A stretch of 47,932 bases of DNA from contig CALMRE010000267.1 of the NCBI GenBank assembly GCA_937871295.1, positions 1-47,932 on the forward strand, given 5' to 3'. How positions within the stretch are numbered: the stretch's first letter is position 1; each line of letters opens with the position of its first letter. Position numbers and translations under genes: made by a program. The notes under the pieces are model-generated. The model saw only the letters and a program-made list of their open reading frames with translations. It was not told where the DNA came from and made no database searches. Below, in pieces: positions 27,207-36,292 of this stretch. The stretch comes from an uncultured bacterium. Its GTDB lineage: Bacteria > UBP6 > UBA1177 > JAKLFG01.

Positions 27207-27235
27207 ATAATACTTTATCGGCGGGCGGGTGTCAA
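27207..27235 (-). promoter_or_regulatory. Strong promoter of the PIN-partner-ldcA operon
   Basis: On the minus strand TTGACA (27230-27235), a 17-nt spacer and TATTAT (27207-27212), about 35 nt before the PIN start. Confidence 0.8.
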
Positions 27236-27267
27236 TATCAATAGATAGCGGCGACTATCCGGCTCTC

Positions 27268-30200
27268 TTACTTGGTCGTTTCGTAGGTCATCGCGAAGAC
27301 CGTGTCTTTCAGCCAGCGGCCGAACGACTCGTTCTCGCTGAACTGCTTGTAGAGTTCGGTGTCGTCTTTCATGAGCGAAAGCATGACGCGCAGTATCGCC
27401 TTGTCGTGTTCGATGCGGGCATTCTGCCGGTCGGAGTTCTTCATGGCGTTCTGGTAGGCGATATCGGCCGACACCTTTGCCGGAATCTCTTCGGTCACTA
27501 TACGACGGATACGGTCGGCGTCGCCCCATTCTATGTTGCCGAATTGTTCGTTGAAGGTCTTCAGGATATTACTGAGCCGGTCCAGTTCCACTTCCGGCTT
27601 CCTGCCACCGCTAACCGTTGAGATCGGACTGATCTCAGCATCCTCATCGGGCAACATGATCTTCATAGTACTCTTTTTTTCTACTCGATAGCTGTCCATG
27701 TCGATAGTTTCGAGTATCCCTTTTGCGAGGTCCTCTTCCTTGGGAGCAGGGAGCTTGGGCAGCAGGAAATTAAGGAATATCGACAGCTTTTCCCATTCAA
27801 CCGAGTTGTAGGGCAACAACGAGGAAAGAAATCCGTAGGCGCGGACAAAGGTCTTGGCCTTTCCCTTGAAATCGACTTGACCGTCCTCGTCGAGCTGTTC
27901 CTTGTAGGTCGCCACGCAGGCATCAAGTATCGGGTCGAGCGTTTCACGGCTCTCCCCCTTGAGATAGCGTTCCACAAAAGATTCTATCACTGCCGGAGCA
28001 TACACTTGATATGCGTCCAACTTCGACTTGAGATCATGTAGCTTATTCGGATCGGTCTCTTCGCTGAGAATGGTCGTGCGGTAGTAATCGGCGAACGATT
28101 CCTTGATCACTTCGACATCATTCATAAAGTCGAGGACAAAGACATCATGTTTGGCCGGATGAGCACGGTTAAGTCGCGAGAGCGTCTGTACCGCCTGAAT
28201 CCCGGCGAGCATCTTGTCGACATACATGGTGTGCAGAAGCGGTTCGTCGTATCCGGTCTGGAATTTATCGGCACAGACCAGAAAACGGTACGGGTCACCC
28301 TGTATCTTATCGGCGATCTGGTTGCTGGGAAATCCATTAAGCGACGCTTCGCTTACTTTGGCTCCGTTATAGGTATGTTCACCGGAAAAGGCGACTATGG
28401 CGCGATAGGGACTTTTCCGTTCGACGAGATAATCGCTGATCGCATGGTAATACTGTATGGCACGCTCTATGCCGGAGGTCACTACCATCGCCCGAGCCTG
28501 TCCGCCGATCTTGTTATACCCGAGAACCTGTTCGTGGAAATGATCGACCATGATCTCGGCCTTGAGACGGATGGCGTGATCCTGCGATTCGATATAGCGC
28601 CGGAGCTTCTTATTCGCTTTCTTGGTATCGAAGTACGGATCGTCCTCCACCTTTTTTACCAGCTTATAATAGCTCTTAACGGGCGTATAGTGTTTCAAGA
28701 CATCGAGGATGAATCCTTCCTGTATCGCCTGTTTCATGGTGTAGCTGTGGAACGGACGCCGCTTTATCTCACCGTCGATCTCGACCGGGTCACCGAAGAG
28801 TTCCAGCGTCTTATTCTTCGGCGTGGCGGTAAAGGCAAAGTAACTGGCGTTCGACAGCATCTTATGCGCTTCCATGAGACGATTGATGATGTCCTCGACC
28901 GATTCATCTTCTCCGGCGGCTCCCTTTTCCGAAAGGGCCATGGACATCGCGGCGGTCGCCTTGCCTCCCTGACTCGAATGAGCCTCGTCGATGATAATGG
29001 CGAACTTGCGGGAGCGCGATTCTTTGCCGATCTCCGCAAGGATATAGGGGAATTTCTGGACCGTGGTAATGATGATCTTTTTGCCTTCTTCGATGAATTT
29101 CTTGAGGTCGCCCGAATGTTCCGCGTGCCCTATCGTTGATGCGACCTGCGCGAACTTCTTTATGGTGTTGCGTATCTGTTGGTCGAGAATGCGCCGGTCG
29201 GTCACCACGATAATTGAGTCAAAGACCATCTTGTCGCGGCGCGTGAGGGTGATCAGTTGGTGGGCCAGCCATGCAATGGAATTCGACTTGCCGCTCCCCG
29301 CCGAATGCTGGATGAGGTAACGCTTCCCGCATCCATGTTCCTTTGCATCGGCCAACAGTTTCCGCACGACATCGAGCTGATGGTATCGCGGAAATATCTG
29401 AACCCGTTTCTTTCTGCCGGTCTTCTCATCCTTTTCTTCTATGAGCTGGGCGTAGTTCTCGATAATATCGGTGAGACCGCGTGGTGTCAGCACCTCCTTC
29501 CAGAGATAGTCGGTCTTCACTCCCTGCGGATTGGGCGGATTCCCCGCGCCGTCGTCCCATCCTTTGTTGAACGGCAGGAACCATGAAGCCTTTCCTTTCA
29601 GGTGGGTGCAGAAAGAAACCTCACCGTCGTCCATCGCGAAGTGGACCATGCACCGGCCGAACTGAAAGATGAGCTCACGCTGATCGCGGTCGCGCTTGTA
29701 CTGTTCCACCGCATCGGCTACCGTCTGCTTGGTCAGGCTGTTCTTGAGTTCAAAGGTCGCCACCGGCAAACCGTTGATGAACAGACCGAGATCCAGCGCC
29801 AACGCCGATCCGTCCCGGGCATAGCGCAGTTGCCGCGTGACGCTGAACCGGTTCTTTGCGTAGAGCTCGGCCGCCTTTTCGTTGCCGGGTGTCGGCGTTC
29901 CGTAGAAAAGCGATAGGGCCAGCGGGCCATGTTTGATGCCGTTTCGGAGAACTTCGATGATGCCGCTACTCGTTATTTCGCCTTGCAGGCGGGCAAGGAA
30001 CTTATGCCGCACCGGCGAATCGTGGAGAATGTCGACCGCATCGGCCACCTGCGGCTGCGTTGCCTTGAGAAATTCGGTGAGTTGTAACAGGTCGACGGCA
30101 TATTCGCGGTTGTAGGTTTCCCATTGACCGAGAATCCAACCGGTTCCGCCGTAGAGTCTTGCGGGGCCGCTTGAACCATCTTCGCCTAGCGGCAGCGCTC

Positions 30201-30270
30201 TCCCGGGTTCTCCGGTCATCGCCGTTACGATGAGACTTTCAAGCCCTTTTTCGCTGGTATCGGTCGGCAT
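27268..30270 (-). CDS. hsdR: Type I restriction enzyme, R subunit
   Basis: A 1000-residue motor and nuclease subunit that translocates and cuts unmodified DNA after HsdS recognition. The N-terminal PD-(D/E)XK nuclease shows ALDLGLFINGLP...FELKNS and the downstream DAVEQY (QxxxY type). The SF2 helicase has Walker A SAGSGKSNS, Walker B IIDEAHSSQGG, FTATPKNK, FQTGYDEP and QTLSRLNRAHP. All key motifs are intact. The ATG is 6 nt after the darG stop with a poor ribosome site, so translation is likely coupled. It is last in the hsd operon. Length and motif order are normal for HsdR. Confidence 0.96.
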   Translation of the reverse strand: MPTDTSEKGLESLIVTAMTGEPGRALPLGEDGSSGPARLYGGTGWILGQWETYNREYAVDLLQLTEFLKATQPQVADAVDILHDSPVRHKFLARLQGEITSSGIIEVLRNGIKHGPLALSLFYGTPTPGNEKAAELYAKNRFSVTRQLRYARDGSALALDLGLFINGLPVATFELKNSLTKQTVADAVEQYKRDRDQRELIFQFGRCMVHFAMDDGEVSFCTHLKGKASWFLPFNKGWDDGAGNPPNPQGVKTDYLWKEVLTPRGLTDIIENYAQLIEEKDEKTGRKKRVQIFPRYHQLDVVRKLLADAKEHGCGKRYLIQHSAGSGKSNSIAWLAHQLITLTRRDKMVFDSIIVVTDRRILDQQIRNTIKKFAQVASTIGHAEHSGDLKKFIEEGKKIIITTVQKFPYILAEIGKESRSRKFAIIIDEAHSSQGGKATAAMSMALSEKGAAGEDESVEDIINRLMEAHKMLSNASYFAFTATPKNKTLELFGDPVEIDGEIKRRPFHSYTMKQAIQEGFILDVLKHYTPVKSYYKLVKKVEDDPYFDTKKANKKLRRYIESQDHAIRLKAEIMVDHFHEQVLGYNKIGGQARAMVVTSGIERAIQYYHAISDYLVERKSPYRAIVAFSGEHTYNGAKVSEASLNGFPSNQIADKIQGDPYRFLVCADKFQTGYDEPLLHTMYVDKMLAGIQAVQTLSRLNRAHPAKHDVFVLDFMNDVEVIKESFADYYRTTILSEETDPNKLHDLKSKLDAYQVYAPAVIESFVERYLKGESRETLDPILDACVATYKEQLDEDGQVDFKGKAKTFVRAYGFLSSLLPYNSVEWEKLSIFLNFLLPKLPAPKEEDLAKGILETIDMDSYRVEKKSTMKIMLPDEDAEISPISTVSGGRKPEVELDRLSNILKTFNEQFGNIEWGDADRIRRIVTEEIPAKVSADIAYQNAMKNSDRQNARIEHDKAILRVMLSLMKDDTELYKQFSENESFGRWLKDTVFAMTYETTK

Positions 30271-30276
30271 GAGCAG

Positions 30277-31311
30277 CTATATCCACGCTTTCTGTTTGAG
30301 TACATCCCACGCGACGCGGATATGTTCTTCAGGGAACATCCTCTTGCGGTCGTTCCAATCGTAGGTCTTGCGGATCGCCGCTTCCGGCGTGGCGGCGCCT
30401 TCGTTCTTCGCCACCCAATGCACCGTGGAAAGCAACTCCATTCCATAAGACGACTCAAACCCGCCGATCAGATCGACCACCCGGTTAAATCTTTTTTTAG
30501 TGTCAACCGTTTGTTCAAGATATTCAGATGCCTTTTCGAGCATATCCGGAATTATCTCGATATGCTTGCCGGGTTTATCGACCGCATCTTCGTATCCCTT
30601 GATGAAATGGCCATTTATCGCGTTGAGCACATGCCGCAGGTTTTCGGCGTAGGGACCATACAACGCTTTCTTATACTCAAGCCGTAACGGTTCTCCCGCT
30701 TCCTGCATGAAGTACATGAGCTTGTGCACCTCCAACAGCGTCACGAAGGGGTCCATGACCGCCGCGAGATACTTGCGCATCAGGCACAGGAGTACGGAGC
30801 GACCGGGGGTTAGTGACGGGATTTTCGTCGGTTTGACCAAGCTTTCGAGCGGGGCCGTTTCATCGGGCTCGAACAGGAACACCGTCACCTCGGGCAACTC
30901 GTTCAACACCATCTCTATGACCGGGCGGACCTTTTTCCATTCCAGCCCTCCTGACCCACAACCGAGCGGCGGAACGGCGACCGACCTAATGCCGCGCTCC
31001 CGCAGTTCCCGCACCAGAGAGACAAGCCCCGTCTCTATGTACTCCATGCGGCTTTTTTCTTTCCAGTGTTTCTTTGTAGGGAAGTTGATGAGATATTTCG
31101 GGTTTTTCGGCCAATGTGTTTCATACACTTGAACCTTCCCCACTGTTATCTCGCCAAGGGCGCAGGCAGACTGATACTTGTTGAACATGTCGGGGAATGT
31201 CTTCTTGAATTGCAGGGCGATTCCGCGCCCCATGATGCCGACGCAGTTGACGGTATTGACGAGCGCCTCGGCGTCGGTCGCAAGGATGTTGCCTTTTTTT
31301 ACCTCGATCAT
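30277..31311 (-). CDS. darG: DarG: macrodomain antitoxin of DarTG
   Basis: A 344-residue protein. The N-terminal macrodomain (1-155) has KKGNILATDAEALVNTVNC, GIMGRGIALQF, TKKHWKEKS (the Lys region of TARG1/DarG-type hydrolases) and PPLGCGSGGL. It is expected to remove ADP-ribose from thymidine in DNA. The C-terminal half (about 180-344), with LEVHKLMYFMQEAG and KALYGPYAENLRHVL, matches the DarT-neutralising part of DarG. ATG 31311 has the strong site GGGAGGA just after the darT stop, 11 nt away. This could allow more antitoxin than toxin to be made. It lies between darT and hsdR inside the restriction operon. Confidence 0.93.
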   Translation of the reverse strand: MIEVKKGNILATDAEALVNTVNCVGIMGRGIALQFKKTFPDMFNKYQSACALGEITVGKVQVYETHWPKNPKYLINFPTKKHWKEKSRMEYIETGLVSLVRELRERGIRSVAVPPLGCGSGGLEWKKVRPVIEMVLNELPEVTVFLFEPDETAPLESLVKPTKIPSLTPGRSVLLCLMRKYLAAVMDPFVTLLEVHKLMYFMQEAGEPLRLEYKKALYGPYAENLRHVLNAINGHFIKGYEDAVDKPGKHIEIIPDMLEKASEYLEQTVDTKKRFNRVVDLIGGFESSYGMELLSTVHWVAKNEGAATPEAAIRKTYDWNDRKRMFPEEHIRVAWDVLKQKAWI

Positions 31312-31322
31312 ATCGTCCTCCC

Positions 31323-31967
31323 TTAATAATACCAAGTCGGTTCCACGCGGATTGTCGGCCGCGCTGCGCCGTTCAACGCCTGCCGCACCTGCGTCTCGAT
31401 GCCTGCGTTATGAACGCCGATGTGTTCCACTAAGTGCCACGGAAAGGAATCGTACAGAAGGAACTCGGCCTGCTTCTTTTCAAGAATCGTTGACAAGGAA
31501 AAATCATGAGAAACAACCGCGTCCCAATTGACCTTATCAAGCATCCTGAAGTCATTGTAGAAATTAGTATAGAATGCTCCGGCATTTCTATCCGAAAAAG
31601 CCCATTTCTTTTCATCGGCATCGGCCCATGCCACAACCGCCCGCAAATCAGCTTGCAAGTGTACTATGGGCCCCTGTCCTCCTTTGTATGTAATATCGGG
31701 ATGATTACCTTTGTACATCATATAAAGCATTATGGAGCGAGGGCAGAAATAAAAAGGCACATATTCGCCGACCATCGTGCCGGGATGACAGGTGACCCCG
31801 ATTCTATTTAAGCGGCGTTGCTTGATTTCGCTCATGCCGATAGTTGTGTGTGGCGTGGCGTTTGCGATCACTTTGGCATCAGACGACAGATGGCCGGTTT
31901 GCATGATGGAAGGGAGATTGTCCACATGGGTTATGTGGTAGATTTTCGGGTTTTCCGGTACGGCCAT
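31323..31967 (-). CDS. darT: DarT: DNA thymidine ADP-ribosyltransferase toxin
   Basis: A 214-residue DUF4433 toxin that uses NAD+ to ADP-ribosylate thymidine in single-stranded DNA, blocking replication. Motifs: KIYHITHVDNLPSIM (NAD-binding His), Arg51-Arg52 in KQRRLN, EYVPFYFCPRSIMLYMMYKG, and the catalytic Glu168 in KKQAEFLLYD. ATG 31967 is 4 nt after the hsdS stop and gives the standard DarT N-terminus; a 57-residue extension back into hsdS is rejected. Its ribosome site is weak compared with darG's. All catalytic residues appear intact, so it should be active. DarTG pairs act in anti-phage defence. Confidence 0.94.
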   Translation of the reverse strand: MAVPENPKIYHITHVDNLPSIMQTGHLSSDAKVIANATPHTTIGMSEIKQRRLNRIGVTCHPGTMVGEYVPFYFCPRSIMLYMMYKGNHPDITYKGGQGPIVHLQADLRAVVAWADADEKKWAFSDRNAGAFYTNFYNDFRMLDKVNWDAVVSHDFSLSTILEKKQAEFLLYDSFPWHLVEHIGVHNAGIETQVRQALNGAARPTIRVEPTWYY

Positions 31968-31971
31968 GGTG

Positions 31972-33429
31972 TTACTCGGTTCCCTCGTCGACTTCGGCAT
32001 TATCCACGATTTCGTCTTCAATAGCAAGTTCGTCGGTGCCCTCTTCGGGCGCTTCGGTTTCTTCCGGCTCGATTGGTTCGTCGGGGAGGTTCTTAGCCGC
32101 TTCGCGGACATCGAGTTTGCCGGTGACGACATCGGCAATCAGGCGGATGCGGTATTCGCGGAGGAGAGAGATTTCGCGGTGAGCGCGGTCGATAGTAGCC
32201 TCCAACTTTGCAATACTATCGCCAATGAAATCAAGAATCGCAGATTGTTCGGTCAACGATGGTAAAAATAGCGGGCATGACGAAATAACATCTTGAGCAA
32301 TGGTAGCCATTGTCACGATATTTGCTCGTGATATAAGATGGTGTCTCAAACCAAATGAGTTGAGTTGAATAGCCAGAAAACGAGGATCAACCCTACGGGG
32401 GTTAGGACGCCCCTGCACAAGGTGACATTCAAAAACCGTCTCTGGTTCACAATCGATAATGACCGCTGAGCGTCCTGTGCCCTCTAATTTCAGAGAAGAC
32501 CTGACAAAAAACACATCTCCGGGCTGAACTTGATAGGTCCGTATCTCTTCCGGGGTGGCTTGAACTCGATCAAGCGTGGTGGTCTCGACTTGGAAGTTTT
32601 CACGATAAATGTCGGCAACATTGATCAACGAGACTCCACTGCCAAATGACTCCTTCTTTTTGAACAAGCCATTACGAATGGGTCTGGATAAAACAGACTT
32701 TAATCTATTATTGGCCCAATGCTCCGGCACCTCTCCGAGCCATTCCACACCGGAGGGTTTGTAGGCGGGATAGGGGTTGCCGGTGCGGACATCGATCTGG
32801 CCGGTGACGGCGCGATGGATGATGGACTGCTTCTGTTCTTCCAGCAGTTTTATGAGTTTCAGCTTGGCCTTGATGTACTTCTTGATCTTGCGGTCATAGT
32901 GGTCGAGGAACTTGACGATGGCGGATTGTTCAAGAAGGGGGGGAAAAGGTAGCGCTGATCGACCAAGTTTCTCGTAGTCTATGTTCTGTCCCTGCCTGAT
33001 TCCTGTAACATAAAGTGTCAGGTTTTCAATATACGGTTTCGACTTAAATAGCCTCGCCAAGAAACCATGGATTCTCGTATCAGATGGATACAAGATCGTG
33101 TAGGCGGGACTGATGATGCCTTGCTCGCGTGCGTACTCGATGCCACCCTGAAATGAACGCAGACTTATCACGAAGTCGCCCATTCTCACCAATTTAAGTA
33201 GATGCAAATCCTTTTGTGCAAGCACCGTCCTGTTCTCAAACTGTTCCTTCCGCACAACTCCTTTCATTTGCGTTGCCGCAAGCAAGGGTTCATCAGGGAA
33301 CCCCTTTTCAACCCGTTCGCGCAGCAAGGTCTTTGTGCGCCGAAGGCTCCAATGCTCCGGCACCTTCCCTAGCCACGGCAAACCGGAGTCTTTGCATGTG
33401 GAGTAGGGTTTAAGGTTGGCGATCATCAT
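31972..33429 (-). CDS. hsdS: Type I restriction-modification specificity subunit
   Basis: A 485-residue DNA-recognition subunit with two target-recognition domains. Each begins with the same type of segment: SGLPWLGKVPEHW near the N-terminus and SGVEWLGEVPEHW near residue 230. Each ends in a conserved helical spacer: LEQSAIVKFLDHYDRKIKKY...VTGQIDVR and TEQSAILDFIGDSIAKLEAT...VTGKLDVR. A bipartite target is therefore expected, but its sequence cannot be read here. An acidic 35-residue tail ends the protein. ATG 33429 overlaps the TIGR02391 gene stop (ATGA). A second ATG follows directly. Confidence 0.95.
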   Translation of the reverse strand: MMIANLKPYSTCKDSGLPWLGKVPEHWSLRRTKTLLRERVEKGFPDEPLLAATQMKGVVRKEQFENRTVLAQKDLHLLKLVRMGDFVISLRSFQGGIEYAREQGIISPAYTILYPSDTRIHGFLARLFKSKPYIENLTLYVTGIRQGQNIDYEKLGRSALPFPPLLEQSAIVKFLDHYDRKIKKYIKAKLKLIKLLEEQKQSIIHRAVTGQIDVRTGNPYPAYKPSGVEWLGEVPEHWANNRLKSVLSRPIRNGLFKKKESFGSGVSLINVADIYRENFQVETTTLDRVQATPEEIRTYQVQPGDVFFVRSSLKLEGTGRSAVIIDCEPETVFECHLVQGRPNPRRVDPRFLAIQLNSFGLRHHLISRANIVTMATIAQDVISSCPLFLPSLTEQSAILDFIGDSIAKLEATIDRAHREISLLREYRIRLIADVVTGKLDVREAAKNLPDEPIEPEETEAPEEGTDELAIEDEIVDNAEVDEGTE

Positions 33430-34229
33430 TGTCTCCCAAGTCGCGTCGGGACGCAATCGTCTAGTTTGCGATGCAGTAAGGAAATGAGGGAAAGGTAGTC
33501 TGCTGCATCATCCTCACCATCCCAAAGGATTTTCGGTTCATGCGCCAAAGGATTCCTGACAGCCGCAAAACAACCTTTCAACAATGTCGCAAATCCTTTA
33601 TGTTCACTCTTTTCTGTTTCGGTTCGCAGAGTATTGATGGCAAGAAGCGGCTTTTCAATAGAGAATACTTGGTCCACAAGGGCTGCGCCGTCAGCTTCAA
33701 CCCCGGACAATTCGCGTATTCGTTGCGCAAGTCCTTTGGCTGCCTCAAAGACGGCGTGGAAGTAATTATCTTGAAGTAATTCCGTGCGACAGTACTTCAG
33801 CACTTCAGAGTGAATGCGCCTGCCTTGGAACTTTGCCCGAATCGTGCGTGACCTCTTCTCGGCCTCATCTATTGTTTGAGCCGCCGTACATTGCCGGAAC
33901 CGGCCATCGGCACCATATTCGAGTCCGGAAAAAGCTAGAATGGTATTGAGTTCTTGGCGACGCTTCTCAAACTCTTCACCCCTACCAACGAATCGAGCCG
34001 GCGCAAGGAAAGACTGTATAAAGTCGAGTACCTGATTGGCGCACCCATGTTGACTCTGAGAAGTTAAGAAGATTCTGTAAAGCCGTCGCCATTTTGTAGC
34101 TTCGCCAGAATTGTCATTGAGTCCGCGATCGTGTAGGACACGAGAAATATCTGAACCCGAACCACATTCACCAAGCACTCTGGCAATTGATTCTATCTGG
34201 CCTTCTGGAAATGATGGCACACTACTCAT
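33426..34229 (-). CDS. TIGR02391 (Ymh) family protein with HEPN-like Rx4H motif
   Basis: A 267-residue protein. The C-terminal part (about 145-260) matches the TIGR02391/Ymh family: YFHAVFEAAKGLAQRIRELS, DQVFSIEKPLLAIN, and VRNPLAHEPK followed by DAADYLSLISLLHRKLD. Arg225 and His230 in RNPLAH form the Rx4-6H motif of HEPN nucleases, so an RNase role is possible. The N-terminal 100 residues are an unassigned helical region. It overlaps both hsdM and hsdS by ATGA junctions, so it is made stoichiometrically with the modification complex. The family is often seen near restriction systems. Whether it is a nuclease, an adaptor or an antitoxin-like partner is unknown. Confidence 0.85.
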   Translation of the reverse strand: MSSVPSFPEGQIESIARVLGECGSGSDISRVLHDRGLNDNSGEATKWRRLYRIFLTSQSQHGCANQVLDFIQSFLAPARFVGRGEEFEKRRQELNTILAFSGLEYGADGRFRQCTAAQTIDEAEKRSRTIRAKFQGRRIHSEVLKYCRTELLQDNYFHAVFEAAKGLAQRIRELSGVEADGAALVDQVFSIEKPLLAINTLRTETEKSEHKGFATLLKGCFAAVRNPLAHEPKILWDGEDDAADYLSLISLLHRKLDDCVPTRLGRQ

Positions 34230-36208
34230 TTCGCGGCACCGCCAATAATTTCTCCCAATAACCCTTCCGTCTCCTTCTCCAACGCCAGTATGTCGGCGCG
34301 TATCTCTTCAAGCGTCCGGAGCGGTTGCGGCTTGTAGAAGTAGCGGGTAAAACTTATTTCGTAGCCGGTCTTCACGCTCTCCGGCACATACCACGCATCG
34401 CCCGCATACGGCAACACCTCGCGCCTGATGAACGCCTCAATGCCGCCCTCTTCCAACAGCGGCACCTGCTCCGTGTCGCGCAGATCGCTGTCGGGCTCAT
34501 ACTCCACGACGCACTTCTTTCCATCCACCACTGCCTCGAAAAGTCCGCGCACCGGATCGGCAACCGCGCCTTTCTTGTGTATCTTCTTGATGACCGCCGG
34601 CGCATCCTCGGCCCGTTCCGCCGTATCCTTGAGCGCCTTTATCTCTTTCGCGGCATAGGCGCGGTTCGGGTCGATGCCTGCCAGTCGGAGCGGCCGTTCG
34701 ACCGTGACCTTCCAATAGCCGAGCGCTTCATTGGGGAATATCTTCGACTGTTCGGTCTCCTCGAACTTCAGGAAAACATCACAGATACGCTGAATATCAT
34801 CATCGGAGAGTTCGCAGTTCTTCTTGCCGAGATTCTTGCGGAGCGGCTTGAACCATTGCGTGGCATCAATGAGTTGGACTTTGCCTTTGCGGTGTTCCGC
34901 CTTGCGGTTGGAGAGTACCCAGATGTAGGTCGCGATGCCGGTGTTGTAGAACATATTGAGCGGCAGCGCCACGATGGCGTCGAGCCAGTCGTTCTCGATG
35001 ATCCAGCGGCGGATATTGCTTTCGCCCTGCCCGGCGTCACCGGTGAAAAGCGAAGATCCGTTATGGACTTCGGCGATGCGGCTGCCGAGTTTCGTGTTGC
35101 GTTTCATCTTGGAAAGCATGTTGGCGAGGAAGAGCATCTGCCCGTCGCTCGACCGGGTGATCAGCGAATATTCGGGGTCGTCGGCATGATTGATGAGAAA
35201 GCGCGGGTCTTTGATGGACCCTTTGCCGCCCATCCGTTCAAGGTCGCTTTTCCAGCTTTTGCCGTAGGGCGGGTTGCTGAGCATGAAGTCGAACTCGCGC
35301 GAGGGGAAGGCATCGTTGGCAAGCGTCGAGTGTTCCGGACCGCCGATGATGTTGTCGGCCGCGTCGCCTTCACCTTTGAGCAGCAGGTCCGCCTTGCAGA
35401 TGGCATAGGTTTCGGCATTTATCTCCTGACCGAACAGATGAACCGACACCTTTTTCTTCTGTTTCGCGGCAAGTTCTTTCAGCGTATCCTCGGCAACGGT
35501 CAACATGCCGCCGGTGCCGCACGCTCCGTCATAGAGCAGGTAGGTGCCGTCGTTGATCTTGTCGGCTATCGGGTCGAAGATAAGCCGCGCCATCAACTTA
35601 ACCGCATCGCGCGGGGTCCAGTGTTCCCCCGCTTCTTCGTTGTTCTCTTCGTTGAACCGGCGGACCAGCTCTTCGAATACCGTTCCCATCGCGTGGTTGT
35701 CGAGACCCGGATATTTGACCGAACCATCGCCATTGAGCACGGGCTCGGGGCTTATGTTGATCGCCGGGTCGAGCAGTTTTTCGATGAGGGTACCAAGCGC
35801 ATCGGCCTTGGAAAGACGCGGTATCTGGTTACGAAACTCGAAGTTGTCGAGTATTTCCTGAACATTGGGCGAGAAGCCATCAAGATATGCCTCGAAGTCG
35901 GCCTTGAGTTGCTGCTGGCTTGCGCGGTTCTTGAGATCGCGGAGGGTGAACGGCGAGGTGTTGTAGAACGACTGCTGGGCCGCCTGCCGGAGTACCGCAT
36001 CCTGATTGGTGATACCCGCCTTATCAAGCATCGCCTTTTGATCCAGAACCGCCTTTTTGGTCGGCTCCAACACCGCATCGAAGCGGCGAAGCACCGCCAT
36101 CGGCAGGATGACATCACGATACTTGCCCCGCACATAAAGGTCGCGGAGCACATCGTCGGCGATGCCCCAGATGAAATTAACGATCCAGCTTAACTGCTCT
36201 TGCGCCAT
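34226..36208 (-). CDS. hsdM: Type I restriction-modification methyltransferase subunit
   Basis: A 660-residue N6-adenine methyltransferase. The N-terminal HsdM domain (LSWIVNFIWGIADDVLRD) is followed by the target region HWTPRDAVKLMARL, SAM motif DGACGTGGM (about 224) and catalytic SNPPYGKSW (about 312). The long C-terminal region (about 530-660) may hold HsdS contacts. ATG 36208 has GAGGTC upstream. It is the first gene of the operon, with a promoter at 36241-36269. The stop overlaps the TIGR02391 gene start (ATGA). With HsdS it methylates host DNA; with HsdR it forms the restriction complex. Confidence 0.96.
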   Translation of the reverse strand: MAQEQLSWIVNFIWGIADDVLRDLYVRGKYRDVILPMAVLRRFDAVLEPTKKAVLDQKAMLDKAGITNQDAVLRQAAQQSFYNTSPFTLRDLKNRASQQQLKADFEAYLDGFSPNVQEILDNFEFRNQIPRLSKADALGTLIEKLLDPAINISPEPVLNGDGSVKYPGLDNHAMGTVFEELVRRFNEENNEEAGEHWTPRDAVKLMARLIFDPIADKINDGTYLLYDGACGTGGMLTVAEDTLKELAAKQKKKVSVHLFGQEINAETYAICKADLLLKGEGDAADNIIGGPEHSTLANDAFPSREFDFMLSNPPYGKSWKSDLERMGGKGSIKDPRFLINHADDPEYSLITRSSDGQMLFLANMLSKMKRNTKLGSRIAEVHNGSSLFTGDAGQGESNIRRWIIENDWLDAIVALPLNMFYNTGIATYIWVLSNRKAEHRKGKVQLIDATQWFKPLRKNLGKKNCELSDDDIQRICDVFLKFEETEQSKIFPNEALGYWKVTVERPLRLAGIDPNRAYAAKEIKALKDTAERAEDAPAVIKKIHKKGAVADPVRGLFEAVVDGKKCVVEYEPDSDLRDTEQVPLLEEGGIEAFIRREVLPYAGDAWYVPESVKTGYEISFTRYFYKPQPLRTLEEIRADILALEKETEGLLGEIIGGAAK

Positions 36209-36240
36209 AAAGAAGACCTCTCGTAACTTAAAGACGCCCC

Positions 36241-36269
36241 ATCCTACCCCTTTTCAAATCCCGCGTCAA
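36241..36269 (-). promoter_or_regulatory. Promoter of the hsdM-HEPN-hsdS-darT-darG-hsdR operon
   Basis: On the minus strand TTGACG (36264-36269), a 17-nt spacer and TAGGAT (36241-36246), 33 nt before hsdM. I saw no equally good promoter further inside the operon. Confidence 0.7.
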
Positions 36270-36292
36270 AAAAAGCGGGGGAAAAGGCAAAC

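Larger units (their letters stand above)
26269..36269 (-). other. Defence island (PIN pair plus hsd-HEPN-DarTG operon)
   Basis: All genes here are on the minus strand. The part from about 30 to 34.3 kb has visibly lower G+C than the flanks. It holds a PIN toxin-like pair and a complete type I restriction-modification operon carrying two extra modules. Palindromic repeats lie at 25468-25537, 26529-26544 and 36293-36320. No integrase or transposase is present, so the mode of acquisition is not visible. The left boundary is approximate. Confidence 0.6.

Noticed and set aside
31968-32138. 57-residue N-terminal extension of DarT
   Set aside because: It lies wholly in hsdS in another frame, is basic and Ser-rich, and has no family match; DarT proteins start just before the IYHITH motif.
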